Below are positions 8,865-18,394 of a stretch of 64,000 bases of DNA, piece after piece. The translations under genes were made by a program, and so were the position numbers. Position 1 is the first letter of the stretch. Each line of letters opens with the position of its first letter. Under the pieces are notes generated by a model. It saw only the letters and a program-made list of their open reading frames with translations. It had not been told where the DNA came from and ran no database searches. Origin of the DNA: Dietzia aurantiaca (GTDB taxonomy: Bacteria > Actinomycetota > Actinomycetes > Mycobacteriales > Mycobacteriaceae); NCBI RefSeq assembly GCF_021033825.1, contig NZ_JAIFXZ010000012.1:1-64000 (forward strand), read 5' to 3'.

Positions 8865-9866
8865 ATGTCTGACGCCAAGCGCCCTGATCGAAATCTCGCC
8901 ATGGAGTTGGTCCGCGTGACCGAGGCCGCCGCGCTGGCGGCCGGCCGCTGGGTCGGGCGGGGTGACAAGAACGGTGGCGACGGCGCCGCGGTCGACGCGA
9001 TGCGCGAGCTCATCTCGACGGTCGAGATGGACGGCGTCGTGGTGATCGGCGAGGGCGAGAAAGACGAGGCGCCCATGCTCTACAACGGCGAGCGGGTCGG
9101 CACCGGCTCCGGGCCCGCCGTCGACGTGGCCGTGGACCCGATCGACGGCACGCGCCTCATGGCAGAGGGGCGCCCCAACTCGATCGCCGTGATCGCGGTG
9201 GCCGAGCGCGGCGCGATGTTCGATCCGTCGGCCGTGTTCTACATGCGCAAGATCGCCGTGGGCCCCGAGGCCGTCGGCAATATCGACCTGGCCGAGTCCA
9301 CGGAGTGGAACATCCGCTCGGTCGCCGAGGCCAAGAACATCGATGTGGGCGACCTGACGGTCTGCGTCCTGGACCGCCCCCGCCACGCGGAGCTGATCGC
9401 CGAGATCCGCGCCGCCGGCGCCAAGGTCCGTCTGATCATGGATGGTGACGTCGCCGGTGCGGTCGCCACCGCCACCGACGGCAGCTCGGTCGACATGCTC
9501 ATGGGCGTCGGCGGTACCCCCGAGGGCATCATCGTGGCCTGCGCCATGAAGTGCATGGGCGGCGAGATCCAGGGCCAGCTGTGGCCCCAGGACGACGCCG
9601 AGCGTCAGAAGGCCGTCGACGCCGGTCTGGATGTCGACGCGATCCTCACCACCGACGACCTGGTCAAGGGCGACAACTGCTTCTTCGCCGCCACCGGCAT
9701 CACCAACGGCGACATGGTGCGCGGCGTCAGCTACCGCGCCAACGGCGCCATCACCCGCTCTCTCGTCATGCGCTCCAAGTCGGGCACGGTCCGCCACGTC
9801 GAGGGCCGCCACAAGATGGAGAAGCTCCGCGAGTTCTCGGCCGTCGACTACGGCCAGGACGCCTGA
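8865..9866 (+). CDS. glpX: Class II fructose-1,6-bisphosphatase
   Basis: A 333-residue GlpX enzyme that hydrolyses fructose 1,6-bisphosphate in gluconeogenesis. This is often the only FBPase in the order, and so essential for growth on fatty acids such as those implied by the neighbouring island. Metal and substrate motifs are visible: [38 protein letters not shown] and the late GGTPEGI. The ATG at 8865 has a CCGAGGAG ribosome binding site. A stem-loop follows at 9882-9914. Confidence 0.96.
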   Translation: MSDAKRPDRNLAMELVRVTEAAALAAGRWVGRGDKNGGDGAAVDAMRELISTVEMDGVVVIGEGEKDEAPMLYNGERVGTGSGPAVDVAVDPIDGTRLMAEGRPNSIAVIAVAERGAMFDPSAVFYMRKIAVGPEAVGNIDLAESTEWNIRSVAEAKNIDVGDLTVCVLDRPRHAELIAEIRAAGAKVRLIMDGDVAGAVATATDGSSVDMLMGVGGTPEGIIVACAMKCMGGEIQGQLWPQDDAERQKAVDAGLDVDAILTTDDLVKGDNCFFAATGITNGDMVRGVSYRANGAITRSLVMRSKSGTVRHVEGRHKMEKLREFSAVDYGQDA

Positions 9867-9881
9867 CCCACCACACTGGGC

Positions 9882-9914
9882 CGGCCCCGGCGGCATCCGG
9901 TAGCCGGGGTCGGG
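9882..9914 (+). terminator. Stem-loop after glpX
   Basis: CCGGCCCCGGC (9882-9892) pairs with GCCGGGGTCGG (9904-9914), 11 pairs including one G-T, with an 11-base loop. It lies 16 bases past the glpX stop. There is no U tract, which is common for actinobacterial terminators. Confidence 0.45.
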
Positions 9915-9983
9915 CCACGGCATCGCGGCGGTTCCACGCCCGCTCCCCTGCGGAGAGCGTCGGGCGCGCCTACTCTGGCGAAC

Positions 9984-11387
9984 ATGGCCGATCAGAGTGG
10001 ATTCCGAATCGAACACGACACGATGGGCGAGGTGCGGGTGCCCGTCGACGCATTGTGGCGGGCGCAGACCCAGCGCGCCGTGGAGAACTTCCCCGTCTCG
10101 GGCCGGGGCCTGGAGCGCGCCCAGATCCGTGCGCTCGGTCTGCTCAAGTCCGCGTGCGCGGCCGTCAACGGCCAACTCGGTCTGCTCGACCGGGCCAAGG
10201 TCGATGCGATCGTGGCGGCCGCCGACCGTATCGCCGAGGGCGAGGTGGACGAGCACTTCCCGGTGGATGTGTTCCAGACCGGCTCGGGCACCAGTTCCAA
10301 CATGAACACCAACGAGGTCATCGCCTCACTGTGCGCCGACGCGGGCGTGACGGTCCATCCGAACGACGACGTGAACATGTCGCAGTCGTCGAACGACACG
10401 TTTCCCACGGCAACCCATGTCGCGGCGACCGAGGTCGTGATCGGCGATCTCATCCCGGCGCTGACCGTGCTGGCCGAGTCCTTCGAGGCCAAGTCGGAGC
10501 AGTGGCGCGAGGTCGTCAAGGCCGGCCGCACCCATCTCATGGACGCGGTCCCGGTGACGCTGGGCCAGGAGTTCGGCGGGTATGCCCGTCAGATCCGGGC
10601 CGGGATCGAGCGGGTCTGCGCGACACTGCCCCGCGTGGGCGAGTTGCCGATCGGCGGCACCGCGGCCGGCACCGGACTCAACGCCCCCGACGGCTTCGGT
10701 TCGGCGGTCGTCGAGGAGCTGCGCTCCCTCACCGGGCTGGAGGAGCTGCGGTTGGCCGTGGACCCCTTCGAGGCGCAGTCCGCCCGCGACGGGCTGGTCG
10801 AGCTGTCGGGCGCACTCCGCACCGTCGCGGTGTCGCTGACCAAGATCGCGAACGACATCCGATGGATGGGCTCCGGCCCCATGACCGGCCTGTCCGAGGT
10901 GCATCTCCCCGACCTGCAGCCCGGGTCCTCCATCATGCCGGGCAAGGTCAACCCGGTCCTGTGTGAGACGGTCGCGCAGGTCGCCGCACAGGTGGTGGGC
11001 AACGACGCCGCGGTCGCCTGGGCCGGTGCCAGCGGAGCATTCGAGCTCAACACCGCCATCCCGCTGATGGCCCGCAATGTTCTCGAGTCCGTGCGGATCC
11101 TGTCGACCTCGTCCGAGTTGTTCGCGCAGCGGTGCATCGACGGGATCGAGCCGGATGCCGACCGGATGCGCCGGCTTGCCGAATCCTCGCCGTCGATCGT
11201 CACGCCGCTCAACTCCGCGATCGGCTACGAGGAGGCCGCACGTGTGGCCAAGCACGCCCTCGCCGAGGGGATGACGATCCGCGAGGCCGTCTTCGCGCTC
11301 GGTTTCGTGCCGGATCCGTTGAGCGAGGAGGAACTCGACCGTCGGCTCGACGTGCTGGGGATGACCGGGCTCGACCGCAAGCGCTGA
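9984..11387 (+). CDS. fumC: Class II fumarate hydratase
   Basis: A 467-residue fumarase interconverting fumarate and malate in the TCA cycle. Blocks present are [15 protein letters not shown] (about 98-112), [13 protein letters not shown] (133-145), [12 protein letters not shown] with the base-pair His at 184, and the superfamily signature [11 protein letters not shown] (314-324) carrying the catalytic Ser. TACTCT at 9971-9976, only 7 bases before the ATG, may be a -10 element giving a leaderless message. It converges on phoH2, with a strong shared stem-loop between them. Confidence 0.96.
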   Translation: MADQSGFRIEHDTMGEVRVPVDALWRAQTQRAVENFPVSGRGLERAQIRALGLLKSACAAVNGQLGLLDRAKVDAIVAAADRIAEGEVDEHFPVDVFQTGSGTSSNMNTNEVIASLCADAGVTVHPNDDVNMSQSSNDTFPTATHVAATEVVIGDLIPALTVLAESFEAKSEQWREVVKAGRTHLMDAVPVTLGQEFGGYARQIRAGIERVCATLPRVGELPIGGTAAGTGLNAPDGFGSAVVEELRSLTGLEELRLAVDPFEAQSARDGLVELSGALRTVAVSLTKIANDIRWMGSGPMTGLSEVHLPDLQPGSSIMPGKVNPVLCETVAQVAAQVVGNDAAVAWAGASGAFELNTAIPLMARNVLESVRILSTSSELFAQRCIDGIEPDADRMRRLAESSPSIVTPLNSAIGYEEAARVAKHALAEGMTIREAVFALGFVPDPLSEEELDRRLDVLGMTGLDRKR

Positions 11388-11403
11388 GACGACGGCCTCC
11401 GGC

Positions 11404-11454
11404 TGTCAGCCCCCCTGCCCGGCCCTCTCTCCCGGCCGGGTGGGGGTGCTGACA
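11404..11454. terminator. Bidirectional stem-loop between fumC and phoH2
   Basis: A 21-base arm at 11404-11424 (TGTCAGCCCCCC...) pairs with 11434-11454 (...GGGGGTGCTGACA) across a 9-base loop, with one mismatch and two G-T pairs. It sits between convergent genes and should stop transcription from both sides. Confidence 0.7.
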
Positions 11455-11460
11455 CGTGGG

Positions 11461-12816
11461 TCAGGCCGCGCGGATGCGCCGCAGCTCCCCCGGGGTGCCG
11501 TCGGGGTGGAACTCCTCGAGCATCGTGGTGACGAGCTCGGCGATCGCCGACCTCTCCGACCGGCTCAGCGTGACGTGGGCGAACAGCGGGTGCCCCTTCA
11601 GCTTCTCGACCACCGCCTGGATCCCGTCATGCCTGCCGACACGCAGGTTGTCGCGCTGGGCGACGTCGTGGGTGAGCACGACCCGGGACCCGCTACCGAG
11701 GCGGGACAGCACGGTGAGCAGGACGTTGCGCTCGAGTGACTGCGCCTCGTCGACGATCACGAACGAATCGTGCAGACTCCGCCCGCGGATATGGGTCAGG
11801 GGAAGCACCTCGAGGATGTCGCGGTCCATGACCTCGTCGATGACGTTCTCGCTGACCAGGCCCTCGAGCGTGTCGAACACGGCCTGCGACCAGGGTGACA
11901 TCTTCTCCGACTCGCTGCCTGGCAGGTAGCCGAGTTCCTGACCGCCGACCGCGTAGAGGGGCCGGAACACGACGATCTTGCGGTGCCGGCGCCGCTCAAG
12001 GACCGACTCCAGTCCGGCGCACAGGGCGAGTGCCGACTTGCCCGTGCCCGCGCGACCGCCGAGGGACACGATCCCGATCGACTCGTCCAACAGGCAGTCG
12101 ATCGCGATGCGCTGCTCTGCGGAGCGCCCGCGCAGGCCGAATACCTCGACGTCGCCGCGGACGAGCCGGAGCCCACCGTCGTCGGTCACCCGGGCCAGTG
12201 CCGACGAGGATTCGGTCTGCACGCGTACGCCGCAGTGCACGGGCGTGGCGGCGTCGAGTCCGGCGGCGCGGGCCGCCAGGGGGCTCACCCGTCCCTCGGC
12301 GAACAATCCGTCGACGAGCTCCTGGGTGGCGGGCAGATCGTCGACGCCGCGGTAGCCGGTGAGCACGACGTCCTGGGCGTGGTACTCATCCGCCGGCAGC
12401 CCCACGGACCCGGCCTTGACGCGCAGCGGGATGTCCTTGGACACCAGGACGGTCTCGGCACCCTCGGCCCGCAGGTTGAGCGCGCACGCCAGGATGCGGG
12501 AGTCGTTTCCGGTGTTGCGGAAGCCCGAGGGCAGGACGGACTGGTCGGTGTGGTTGAGCTCCACCCGCAACGTCCCGCCCTGATCGGTGACGATGAGGTC
12601 GCCGTCGAGTCGACCGTTGCGCAGCCGCAGGTCCTCCAGCAGACGTAGCGCCTCGCGGGCGTAGTAGCCCAGCTCGGGGTGGTGACGCTTGGCCTCGAGT
12701 TCCCCGATCACCGCGATGGGCAGCACCACGTGGTGCTCGGCGAAGCGGGTGACGGCCCACGGATCGGACAGCAGAACCGAGGTGTCGAGGACGTAGGTAC
12801 GTACGGTGTCGGTCAC
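11461..12816 (-). CDS. phoH2: PIN-PhoH fusion protein (PhoH2)
   Basis: A 451-residue fusion. An N-terminal PIN nuclease domain opens with [13 protein letters not shown] (metal-binding Asp at residue 10), and the C-terminal PhoH ATPase has Walker [11 protein letters not shown] and Walker [11 protein letters not shown]. The mycobacterial PhoH2 has been described as an RNA helicase/RNase. The start is GTG at 12816. In related genomes glyA lies close by; here 42 kb of catabolic genes intervene. Confidence 0.92.
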   Translation of the reverse strand: MTDTVRTYVLDTSVLLSDPWAVTRFAEHHVVLPIAVIGELEAKRHHPELGYYAREALRLLEDLRLRNGRLDGDLIVTDQGGTLRVELNHTDQSVLPSGFRNTGNDSRILACALNLRAEGAETVLVSKDIPLRVKAGSVGLPADEYHAQDVVLTGYRGVDDLPATQELVDGLFAEGRVSPLAARAAGLDAATPVHCGVRVQTESSSALARVTDDGGLRLVRGDVEVFGLRGRSAEQRIAIDCLLDESIGIVSLGGRAGTGKSALALCAGLESVLERRRHRKIVVFRPLYAVGGQELGYLPGSESEKMSPWSQAVFDTLEGLVSENVIDEVMDRDILEVLPLTHIRGRSLHDSFVIVDEAQSLERNVLLTVLSRLGSGSRVVLTHDVAQRDNLRVGRHDGIQAVVEKLKGHPLFAHVTLSRSERSAIAELVTTMLEEFHPDGTPGELRRIRAA

Positions 12817-12944
12817 GGCGCGCTCCTGACCCGCGGCACCCGCAGGCGGTTCGGGATGGACCGGTCGGGCCAGGTCACCGGGTGGTGACGGGGCCGGGTG
12901 CCGGCCCCCTCCCGATCGCGTTCGACGATCATCGGCTGGGACCT

Positions 12945-12976
12945 CCCGACGGTCGGCTTCCCCACCGACCGTTGGG
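12945..12976 (-). terminator. Stem-loop at the left edge of the catabolic island
   Basis: A 12-bp stem (12945-12956 with 12965-12976, one G-T pair, 8-base loop) lies about 75 bases past the stop of the leftmost island gene, in the direction of its transcription. The rest of the 234-base gap holds the phoH2 promoter region; I see no further gene in it. Confidence 0.5.
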
Positions 12977-13050
12977 CCTGACGCTACGCCTGAATCACAT
13001 CCCTGTAGTTAAGTTGAGGTGAACTCCGCACTCCTGCCGGTCCGCCGCCG

Positions 13051-13515
13051 TCACTCGACCATCAGCCGGACGGTCTCGGCGACGAGCGCGGGGCGGTCAG
13101 AGCCGTCGATCTCGACGGTGACGAGGCTGTTGAGCTGGACGCCGGAGGACTTGCGCTGCAACGAGGTGAGTTCGATGCCGGCCCGGATCCGGGACCCGAC
13201 GGGCACGGCAGCGGGAAAGCGGACCTTGTCGAGCCCGTAGTTGATCATCATCCCGAAGCCCCGGATCTCCATGACCTCTGCGCCGAGCAGCGGCACCAAC
13301 GACAGGGTGAGATAGCCGTGCGCGATGGTCGCGCCGTAGGGGCCCTCGGCCGCGCGGACCGGGTCGACGTGGATCCACTGGTGATCACCGGTGGCATCGG
13401 CGAAGGCGTCCACCCTCTCCTGCGTCACTTCCATCCAGGAGCTGTAGCCGACGTGCTCCCCTATCGCGGCCTCGATTCCCGCGATTCCCTCGAACACCCG
13501 TGGTGCTGTGGTCAT
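13051..13515 (-). CDS. MaoC-type (R)-specific enoyl-CoA hydratase
   Basis: A 154-residue single hot-dog domain. The hydratase-2 motif is clear: FADATGDHQWIHVDPVRA, with the catalytic Asp and His in GDHQWIH, then GATIAHGYLTLSLVP. It resembles the small mycobacterial hydratases of the Rv0130 type, hydrating trans-2-enoyl-CoA to (R)-3-hydroxyacyl-CoA in the cytosol. It is the last gene of a minus-strand set with the SDR at 13581 and the dehydrogenase at 14434, which together would give dehydrogenation, hydration and oxidation of an acyl-CoA. Confidence 0.85.
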   Translation of the reverse strand: MTTAPRVFEGIAGIEAAIGEHVGYSSWMEVTQERVDAFADATGDHQWIHVDPVRAAEGPYGATIAHGYLTLSLVPLLGAEVMEIRGFGMMINYGLDKVRFPAAVPVGSRIRAGIELTSLQRKSSGVQLNSLVTVEIDGSDRPALVAETVRLMVE

Positions 13516-13580
13516 TCCAGTCCTCCTCGTGCGACGAGTTGTGCCGCGATGACGTTACAGCTGAGCCGGCGGGGTCGGCC

Positions 13581-14324
13581 TCAGATGTGCCGGCCGCCCG
13601 TGACCTCGAGGACCGTGCCGGTCATGTAGCTGGACATGTCACTTGCCAGGAACAGCACCACCCGGGCCACCTCCGACGGCTCGGCGGCGCGGCCCATCGG
13701 AATCTCCTTCATCTTCTCGTCCCAGATGTGCTCGGGCATCGCCAGCGTCATGGCGGTCCGGATGAGCCCGGGTTGAACGGCGTTGACCCGAACGCCGGCG
13801 AACGCGACCTCCTTGGCCGCGGCCTTGGTCAGCCCCACGATCCCGGCCTTGGCGGCGGAGTAGTTGGTCTGGCCGACCAGTCCGACCTTGCCGGAGATCG
13901 ACGAGATGTTGACGATCGCACCGCCCCCATGGGTCCGCATGCGGCCGGCGGCGGCGCGTGTGCCGTTCCAGCTGCCCTTGAGGTGGATCGCGATGATGTC
14001 GTCGAACTGCTCCTCGGTCATCTTGCGCATCGTCGCGTCCCGGGTGACACCGGCGTTGTTGACGAAGACCCCGAGGGGGCCGAACGCGTCCTCCGCGGCG
14101 TCGATCGTCGCCTCGACCGCGGCCCCGTCGCGGACATCGCAACGAATGTAGCGGGCCACGCCGTCACCACCTAGCTCGGCGACGGCCGCGGCGCCGGCGT
14201 CGTCGTCGATATCGCCGATCACCACTCGCGCGCCCGCGTCGATGAACGTGCGCGCGATCTCCAGACCGATCCCCCGGGCGCCGCCCGTGACCACCGCGGT
14301 CCTGCCCTCGAGAAGTCCCGTCAT
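13581..14324 (-). CDS. FabG-like short-chain dehydrogenase
   Basis: A 247-residue classical SDR. The cofactor motif TGGARGIG is near residues 13-20, NNAG near 88, catalytic Ser in NISSISG, and YSAAK with the catalytic Tyr and Lys. An acidic residue after beta-2 (VVIGDIDDD) suggests NAD(H) preference. The overall pattern is that of 3-oxoacyl-ACP/CoA reductases, so the likely reaction is oxidation of a 3-hydroxyacyl-CoA. It lies 65 bases upstream of maoC and 109 bases downstream of the acyl-CoA dehydrogenase. Confidence 0.85.
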   Translation of the reverse strand: MTGLLEGRTAVVTGGARGIGLEIARTFIDAGARVVIGDIDDDAGAAAVAELGGDGVARYIRCDVRDGAAVEATIDAAEDAFGPLGVFVNNAGVTRDATMRKMTEEQFDDIIAIHLKGSWNGTRAAAGRMRTHGGGAIVNISSISGKVGLVGQTNYSAAKAGIVGLTKAAAKEVAFAGVRVNAVQPGLIRTAMTLAMPEHIWDEKMKEIPMGRAAEPSEVARVVLFLASDMSSYMTGTVLEVTGGRHI

Positions 14325-14433
14325 GTCCCCTCTCCCCGTCGCATCCCGGCTCCGCCAGGATCGCCTCTGCGTGTTCCCCGAGCGCCGGAACCGCGCCCAT
14401 CGGCAGTTCTACGCCCGCCGCTGTCCCCCGCGC

Positions 14434-15603
14434 TCATCGGGGCCCCGCTGCTCTGGCCGCAGCGCGGACCAGACCACCGCCGATGATGAGCTTCTGGATC
14501 TCGCTCGTTCCCTCGTAGAGGCGCAGCAACCTGATGTCGCGGTAGATCCGTTCGACGGCCACGCCGCGCATGTAGCCGGTCCCGCCGTGGACCTGGACAC
14601 CGAGATCGGCGACCGTGCCGGCCATCTCGGTGCAGTAGAGCTTCGCCACGGACGGCGCGATCCGGCGATCCTCCTCGGTCACCCATTTGTCGGCTGCGTC
14701 GCGGACCAGCGCCCGCCCGGCCATGACGCCGGTTTGCATCTCCGCGAGCATGGCCTGGACCAGCTGGAATTCGCCGATCGGCCGGCCGCCCTGGGTGGTC
14801 TCGGCGGCGTAGGCGACGGATTCGTCCAGAACGCGCTGCGCGGAGCCCACGGCGACGGCGGCGATATGGACCCGGCCGCGGGCGAGCGAGGTCATGGCCG
14901 CGCGGTAGCCGGCGTCCACGTCGCCACCGACCACAGCGGAGTCCGGCACCCGCACACCCCGGAACGCGACCTCGGCGGTCCAGGCGCCCTCCTGGCCCAT
15001 CTTGACGTCCTTCGGGCCCACAGAGACGCCCGGCGCGTCCGCGGGGACGAGGAACACGGCGATCCCCGTGCCTGCCGCGTCAGCGGGCCGCGTGCGGGCG
15101 AACACCACGAACAGCCCGGCCGAGGGGGCGTTGGTGATGAATCTCTTGGTCCCGTCGATCACCCAGTCGTCGCCGTCCCGGACCGCCCTGGTCGCCAACC
15201 CCGCGGGGTTGGATCCGGCGCCGTCCTCGGTCAGGGCGAAGGACGCGATCACCTCGCCGGAGGCGATCCGGCCGAGCCACTGACGCTTCTGCTCGTCGGT
15301 GCCGAAGTCGACCAGCACCTGTCCGGCGATGCCGTTGTTGGTCCCGAACTGCGACCGGACGGCCAGACTGGTGTAGCCGAACTCCATCGCTAGTTCCACG
15401 TCCTGCCGCAGGTCCAGCCCCAGCCCACCCCACTGCTGCGGGATCGCATAGCCGAACAGTCCCATGTCGGCCAGAGCGGCCCGGGTGGCCTCGTCGATCG
15501 CATCGGCGTCGGCGAACTCCTGCTCGCGTGGGACCAGTTCCGTCCGGATGAAGTCCCGCGTCGCCGCGAGGATGTCCGCGAAGTCCTCGGCCCCCACCTC
15601 CAT
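14434..15603 (-). CDS. Acyl-CoA dehydrogenase (canonical, catalytic Glu present)
   Basis: A 389-residue flavoenzyme introducing the alpha-beta double bond into acyl-CoA. Family blocks include FALTEDGAGSNPAG, the VHGGTGYMRG stretch near the C-terminus, and LYEGTSEIQ with the catalytic Glu at about residue 364, as in short-chain and medium-chain enzymes. It heads the acad-fabG-maoC set. A 123-base divergent region separates it from the alcohol dehydrogenase at 15727; no regulatory element of module B is visible there. Confidence 0.9.
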   Translation of the reverse strand: MEVGAEDFADILAATRDFIRTELVPREQEFADADAIDEATRAALADMGLFGYAIPQQWGGLGLDLRQDVELAMEFGYTSLAVRSQFGTNNGIAGQVLVDFGTDEQKRQWLGRIASGEVIASFALTEDGAGSNPAGLATRAVRDGDDWVIDGTKRFITNAPSAGLFVVFARTRPADAAGTGIAVFLVPADAPGVSVGPKDVKMGQEGAWTAEVAFRGVRVPDSAVVGGDVDAGYRAAMTSLARGRVHIAAVAVGSAQRVLDESVAYAAETTQGGRPIGEFQLVQAMLAEMQTGVMAGRALVRDAADKWVTEEDRRIAPSVAKLYCTEMAGTVADLGVQVHGGTGYMRGVAVERIYRDIRLLRLYEGTSEIQKLIIGGGLVRAAARAAGPR

Positions 15604-15726
15604 CGTGCCCTCCGCCCGTTCGTCCTACTCGAGACCGATTCGCCGCGGCCCGAATGTACGCCAGCAACTATTATCATCGTTTGTGATCCACCGACAGCTC
15701 CGCGGCAACTGAGTAGGGTCGCACGC

Positions 15727-16830
15727 ATGAAGGCCGCCGTGTGTGTCGAGACCGGATCACAGCTGGTGATCGAAGACATCCCCATTCCCTCCCCCCGCGC
15801 GGGCGAGGTGCTGGTCCACAACCACGCCTGCGGGGTCTGCCACACGGACCTGCACGTGATGAAGGGCGAGGTCGGCTTCCCACTGCCGGGCGTACTGGGC
15901 CATGAGATCTCCGGCATCGTGGCCGAGGTCGGCGCCGGGGTGACCAACGTCGGACCGGGCGACCGGGTGGTGGGCTCGTTCATCATGCCGTGCGGGACCT
16001 GCGAGAACTGCGCGCGCGGCATGGAGGACCTGTGCTCGACGTTCTTCGCGTACAACCGCCTGCGCGGCACGCTGTACGACGGCGAGACCCGCCTGCACCG
16101 CCCCTCCGGCGAGCCGCTGTCGATGTACTCGATGGGCGGGATGGCCGAGTACAGCGTCACCCCCGCCACGAGCGTGTTCCGCCTGCCGGACGAGCTCAAC
16201 CTCACCGACACCGCGATTCTGGGGTGCTCGCTGTTCACCGCCTACGGTGCGGTTCGCAACGTGGGTGAGGTGCGGACCGGTGAGTCGGTGGCGGTGATCG
16301 CCGTGGGAGGGGTCGGACAGAACATCGTGCAACTGTCGGCCGCCAGTGGCGCCGAGGCGGTCGTCGCGATCGATGTCAACGACGACAAGCTGGCTCTCGC
16401 CCGTCGTATGGGCGCGACACACACCATCAATTCGTCCCACACCGATGCCGCCGAGGCGATCGCGGAGATCACCGGCGGCCGCGGGGTCGACGTGGCGTTC
16501 GAGGCCCTGGGCTCGGCGCGCACCACCACTCTGGCCGTGGACATCACCCGGGAGGGCGGCCGCGCCGTCGTCGTCGGCATCCCTCCCGCGGGAACCACTC
16601 TCGACGTGGACCTCGCCCGCATCGTCCGACGCAAGATCCAGATCAAGGGCTCCTACGGGGCCCGCGCCCGGCGCGATATTCCCGACCTCATTCGCATGCT
16701 CGCGGCGGGCAAGCTAGACCTGAGCGGCGTCATCTCACGGCGCGTGGGCCTCGACGAGGCGCCCGCCACCTACGAGGCGCTGGACCGCGGCGAGATCCTC
16801 GGCCGCGCGGTGGTCCTCACCGGCGGCTGA
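15727..16830 (+). CDS. Zinc-dependent MDR alcohol dehydrogenase
   Basis: A 367-residue class III-like alcohol dehydrogenase. Catalytic zinc ligands are in HACGVCHTDLHV and GHEISGIV. The four-Cys structural zinc lobe is intact (MPCGTCENCARGMEDLC), and the Rossmann motif is AVGGVGQN. It would oxidise a primary or secondary alcohol, or reduce the aldehyde or ketone. TAGGGT at about 15714-15719 lies 7 bases before the ATG and may be the -10 of a leaderless message. It is the only plus-strand enzyme gene in module A. Confidence 0.88.
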   Translation: MKAAVCVETGSQLVIEDIPIPSPRAGEVLVHNHACGVCHTDLHVMKGEVGFPLPGVLGHEISGIVAEVGAGVTNVGPGDRVVGSFIMPCGTCENCARGMEDLCSTFFAYNRLRGTLYDGETRLHRPSGEPLSMYSMGGMAEYSVTPATSVFRLPDELNLTDTAILGCSLFTAYGAVRNVGEVRTGESVAVIAVGGVGQNIVQLSAASGAEAVVAIDVNDDKLALARRMGATHTINSSHTDAAEAIAEITGGRGVDVAFEALGSARTTTLAVDITREGGRAVVVGIPPAGTTLDVDLARIVRRKIQIKGSYGARARRDIPDLIRMLAAGKLDLSGVISRRVGLDEAPATYEALDRGEILGRAVVLTGG

Positions 16831-17157
16831 GCCGATGCTGTTGACACCGCCAGGGAGCACCCGGCATCCGCTCCCGCGCCTGCGCGTGGGCCCCCAGACG
16901 CCTCCGTCGATGTACTCGCGCCCCCACCGCATTCCTACCGCGTTCCCGCCGCCTGGCCGCCGCCTGGCCACGGCACAAGCTCATCCGGCAGAGGGTTCGG
17001 CACAAAGTCACTCGAGCTATGTGGGCCGAATCCACTTCTCGATGAGGGGTGGCACCGAACGCCGGCACCGAACGTCGGCGTCTGACGCCGCGACCCCGGC
17101 CGCCCTAGACGGGCGACCGGGGTCGAAGTGTGATGCTGCCGGCTCGTGCAGCGAGGC
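16831..17157. other. Convergent intergenic region, no gene seen
   Basis: This 327-base gap lies between two convergent genes. I see no coding frame worth reporting, only the stem-loop near its right side (17091-17125). Confidence 0.6.
17091..17125. terminator. Bidirectional stem-loop between adh and thiolase genes
   Basis: CGACCCCGGCCGCCC (17091-17105) pairs with GGGCGACCGGGGTCG (17111-17125), 15 positions with one mismatch and a 5-base loop, between convergent genes. Confidence 0.65.
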
Positions 17158-18300
17158 TCAGAGCAGCTCGATGATGGTGGCGTTGGCCTGGCCGCCGCCC
17201 TCACACATCGTCTGCAGGCCGTACTTGATGCCCTGGTTACGCATATGCGCGATCATGTCGGACATCAGGCGGCCGCCCGAGCCACCGAGCGGGTGACCGA
17301 GCGCGATCGCGCCGCCGTTGGGGTTGAGCTTGGCCGGGTCGGCGCCGGTCTCGGCGAGCCACGCCATGGGCACGGAGGCGAACGCCTCGTTGACCTCGAA
17401 CACCCCGATGTCGTCAATCGACAGACCCGATTTCTGCAGGGCCTTTGCAGTGGCCGGGATCGGAGCGGTCAGCATGATGACCGGGTCATCGCCCGCCAGC
17501 GTCGCGGTGTGCACCCGGGCGATGGGCGTGCACCCGTACTTGGCGGCGGCCTCCTCGCTCATCACCAGCACGGCCGAGGCGCCGTCCGAGATCTGCGAGG
17601 CGTTGCCCGCGTGGATGACACCGTCCTCCTTGAACGGGGTCTTGAGCCCGGCCAGGCCCTCCACGGTGCTGCCGCGGCGGATGCCCTGGTCGGTGTCGAA
17701 CATCCCGTCAGGGGTCTGGACCGGGACGATGTGACCGGCGAAGAAGCCGGCATCCTGCGCGGCGGCGGCCTTCTCGTGCGAGGCCACCGCGAACTCGTCG
17801 AGCTGGGTGCGCGAGAAGCCCCAGCGCTCGGCGATCATCTCAGCACCGACGCCCTGGTTGGGGGCGATGCCGTTGTAGCGGGTCATGAACTTCTCGCCGT
17901 ACGGGAACGACTCGGCCGAGACGTGCGAACCCATCGGGACGCGGGTCATCGACTCGACGCCACCGGCGACCACGACGTCCTGGTAGCCCGACTCGATCAC
18001 CGCGACGGCGAAGCTCAGTGCCTGCTGCGACGAACCACACTGGCGGTCGATCGTCACACCGTTGACCGTCTCCGGCCAGCCGGCCGACAGAGCAGCGGTC
18101 CGGGCGATGTCGCCGGCCTGCTCACCGGCCTGGGTGACACAACCCCAGATGACGTCCTCGACCGCGGCCGGGTCCAGGCCCGCGCGCTCGACGAGCCCGC
18201 TCAGCACCGTGCCCGACAGGTCGGCGGGATGAACGCCCGCCAGACCGCCCTTACGCTTACCGACCGCACTGCGCACGGCCTCCACAATCACTGCACCCAT
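17158..18300 (-). CDS. Thiolase (acetyl-CoA C-acyltransferase)
   Basis: A 380-residue Claisen-type thiolase. The nucleophile Cys is at residue 88 in DRQCGSSQQ, the His in NPNGGAIALGHPLG and the second Cys in MCEGGGQANA near the C-terminus, so all catalytic residues are present. The opening GAVIVEAVRSAVGKRKGGLAG resembles FadA5-type thiolases of actinobacteria. It would cleave a 3-oxoacyl-CoA to acetyl-CoA or propionyl-CoA. It sits 94 bases downstream of the ACAD10/11-like gene. Confidence 0.9.
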   Translation of the reverse strand: MGAVIVEAVRSAVGKRKGGLAGVHPADLSGTVLSGLVERAGLDPAAVEDVIWGCVTQAGEQAGDIARTAALSAGWPETVNGVTIDRQCGSSQQALSFAVAVIESGYQDVVVAGGVESMTRVPMGSHVSAESFPYGEKFMTRYNGIAPNQGVGAEMIAERWGFSRTQLDEFAVASHEKAAAAQDAGFFAGHIVPVQTPDGMFDTDQGIRRGSTVEGLAGLKTPFKEDGVIHAGNASQISDGASAVLVMSEEAAAKYGCTPIARVHTATLAGDDPVIMLTAPIPATAKALQKSGLSIDDIGVFEVNEAFASVPMAWLAETGADPAKLNPNGGAIALGHPLGGSGGRLMSDMIAHMRNQGIKYGLQTMCEGGGQANATIIELL

Positions 18301-18394
18301 ATGGTGTTCTCCTTGTCCGAAATGGCCCCGGCACGGGCCGCGGCCCGTTAGTGGGACATCCTAGTAGTGGCCGTGTTCCGGCGGTGGGCTGTTC

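Noticed and set aside
7728-10256. Long minus-strand frame of 842 codons over xseA, xseB, glpX
   Set aside because: Antisense shadow of four well-recognised genes with a GC-rich third position; its translation has His/Gly/Asp-rich low complexity and no family match.
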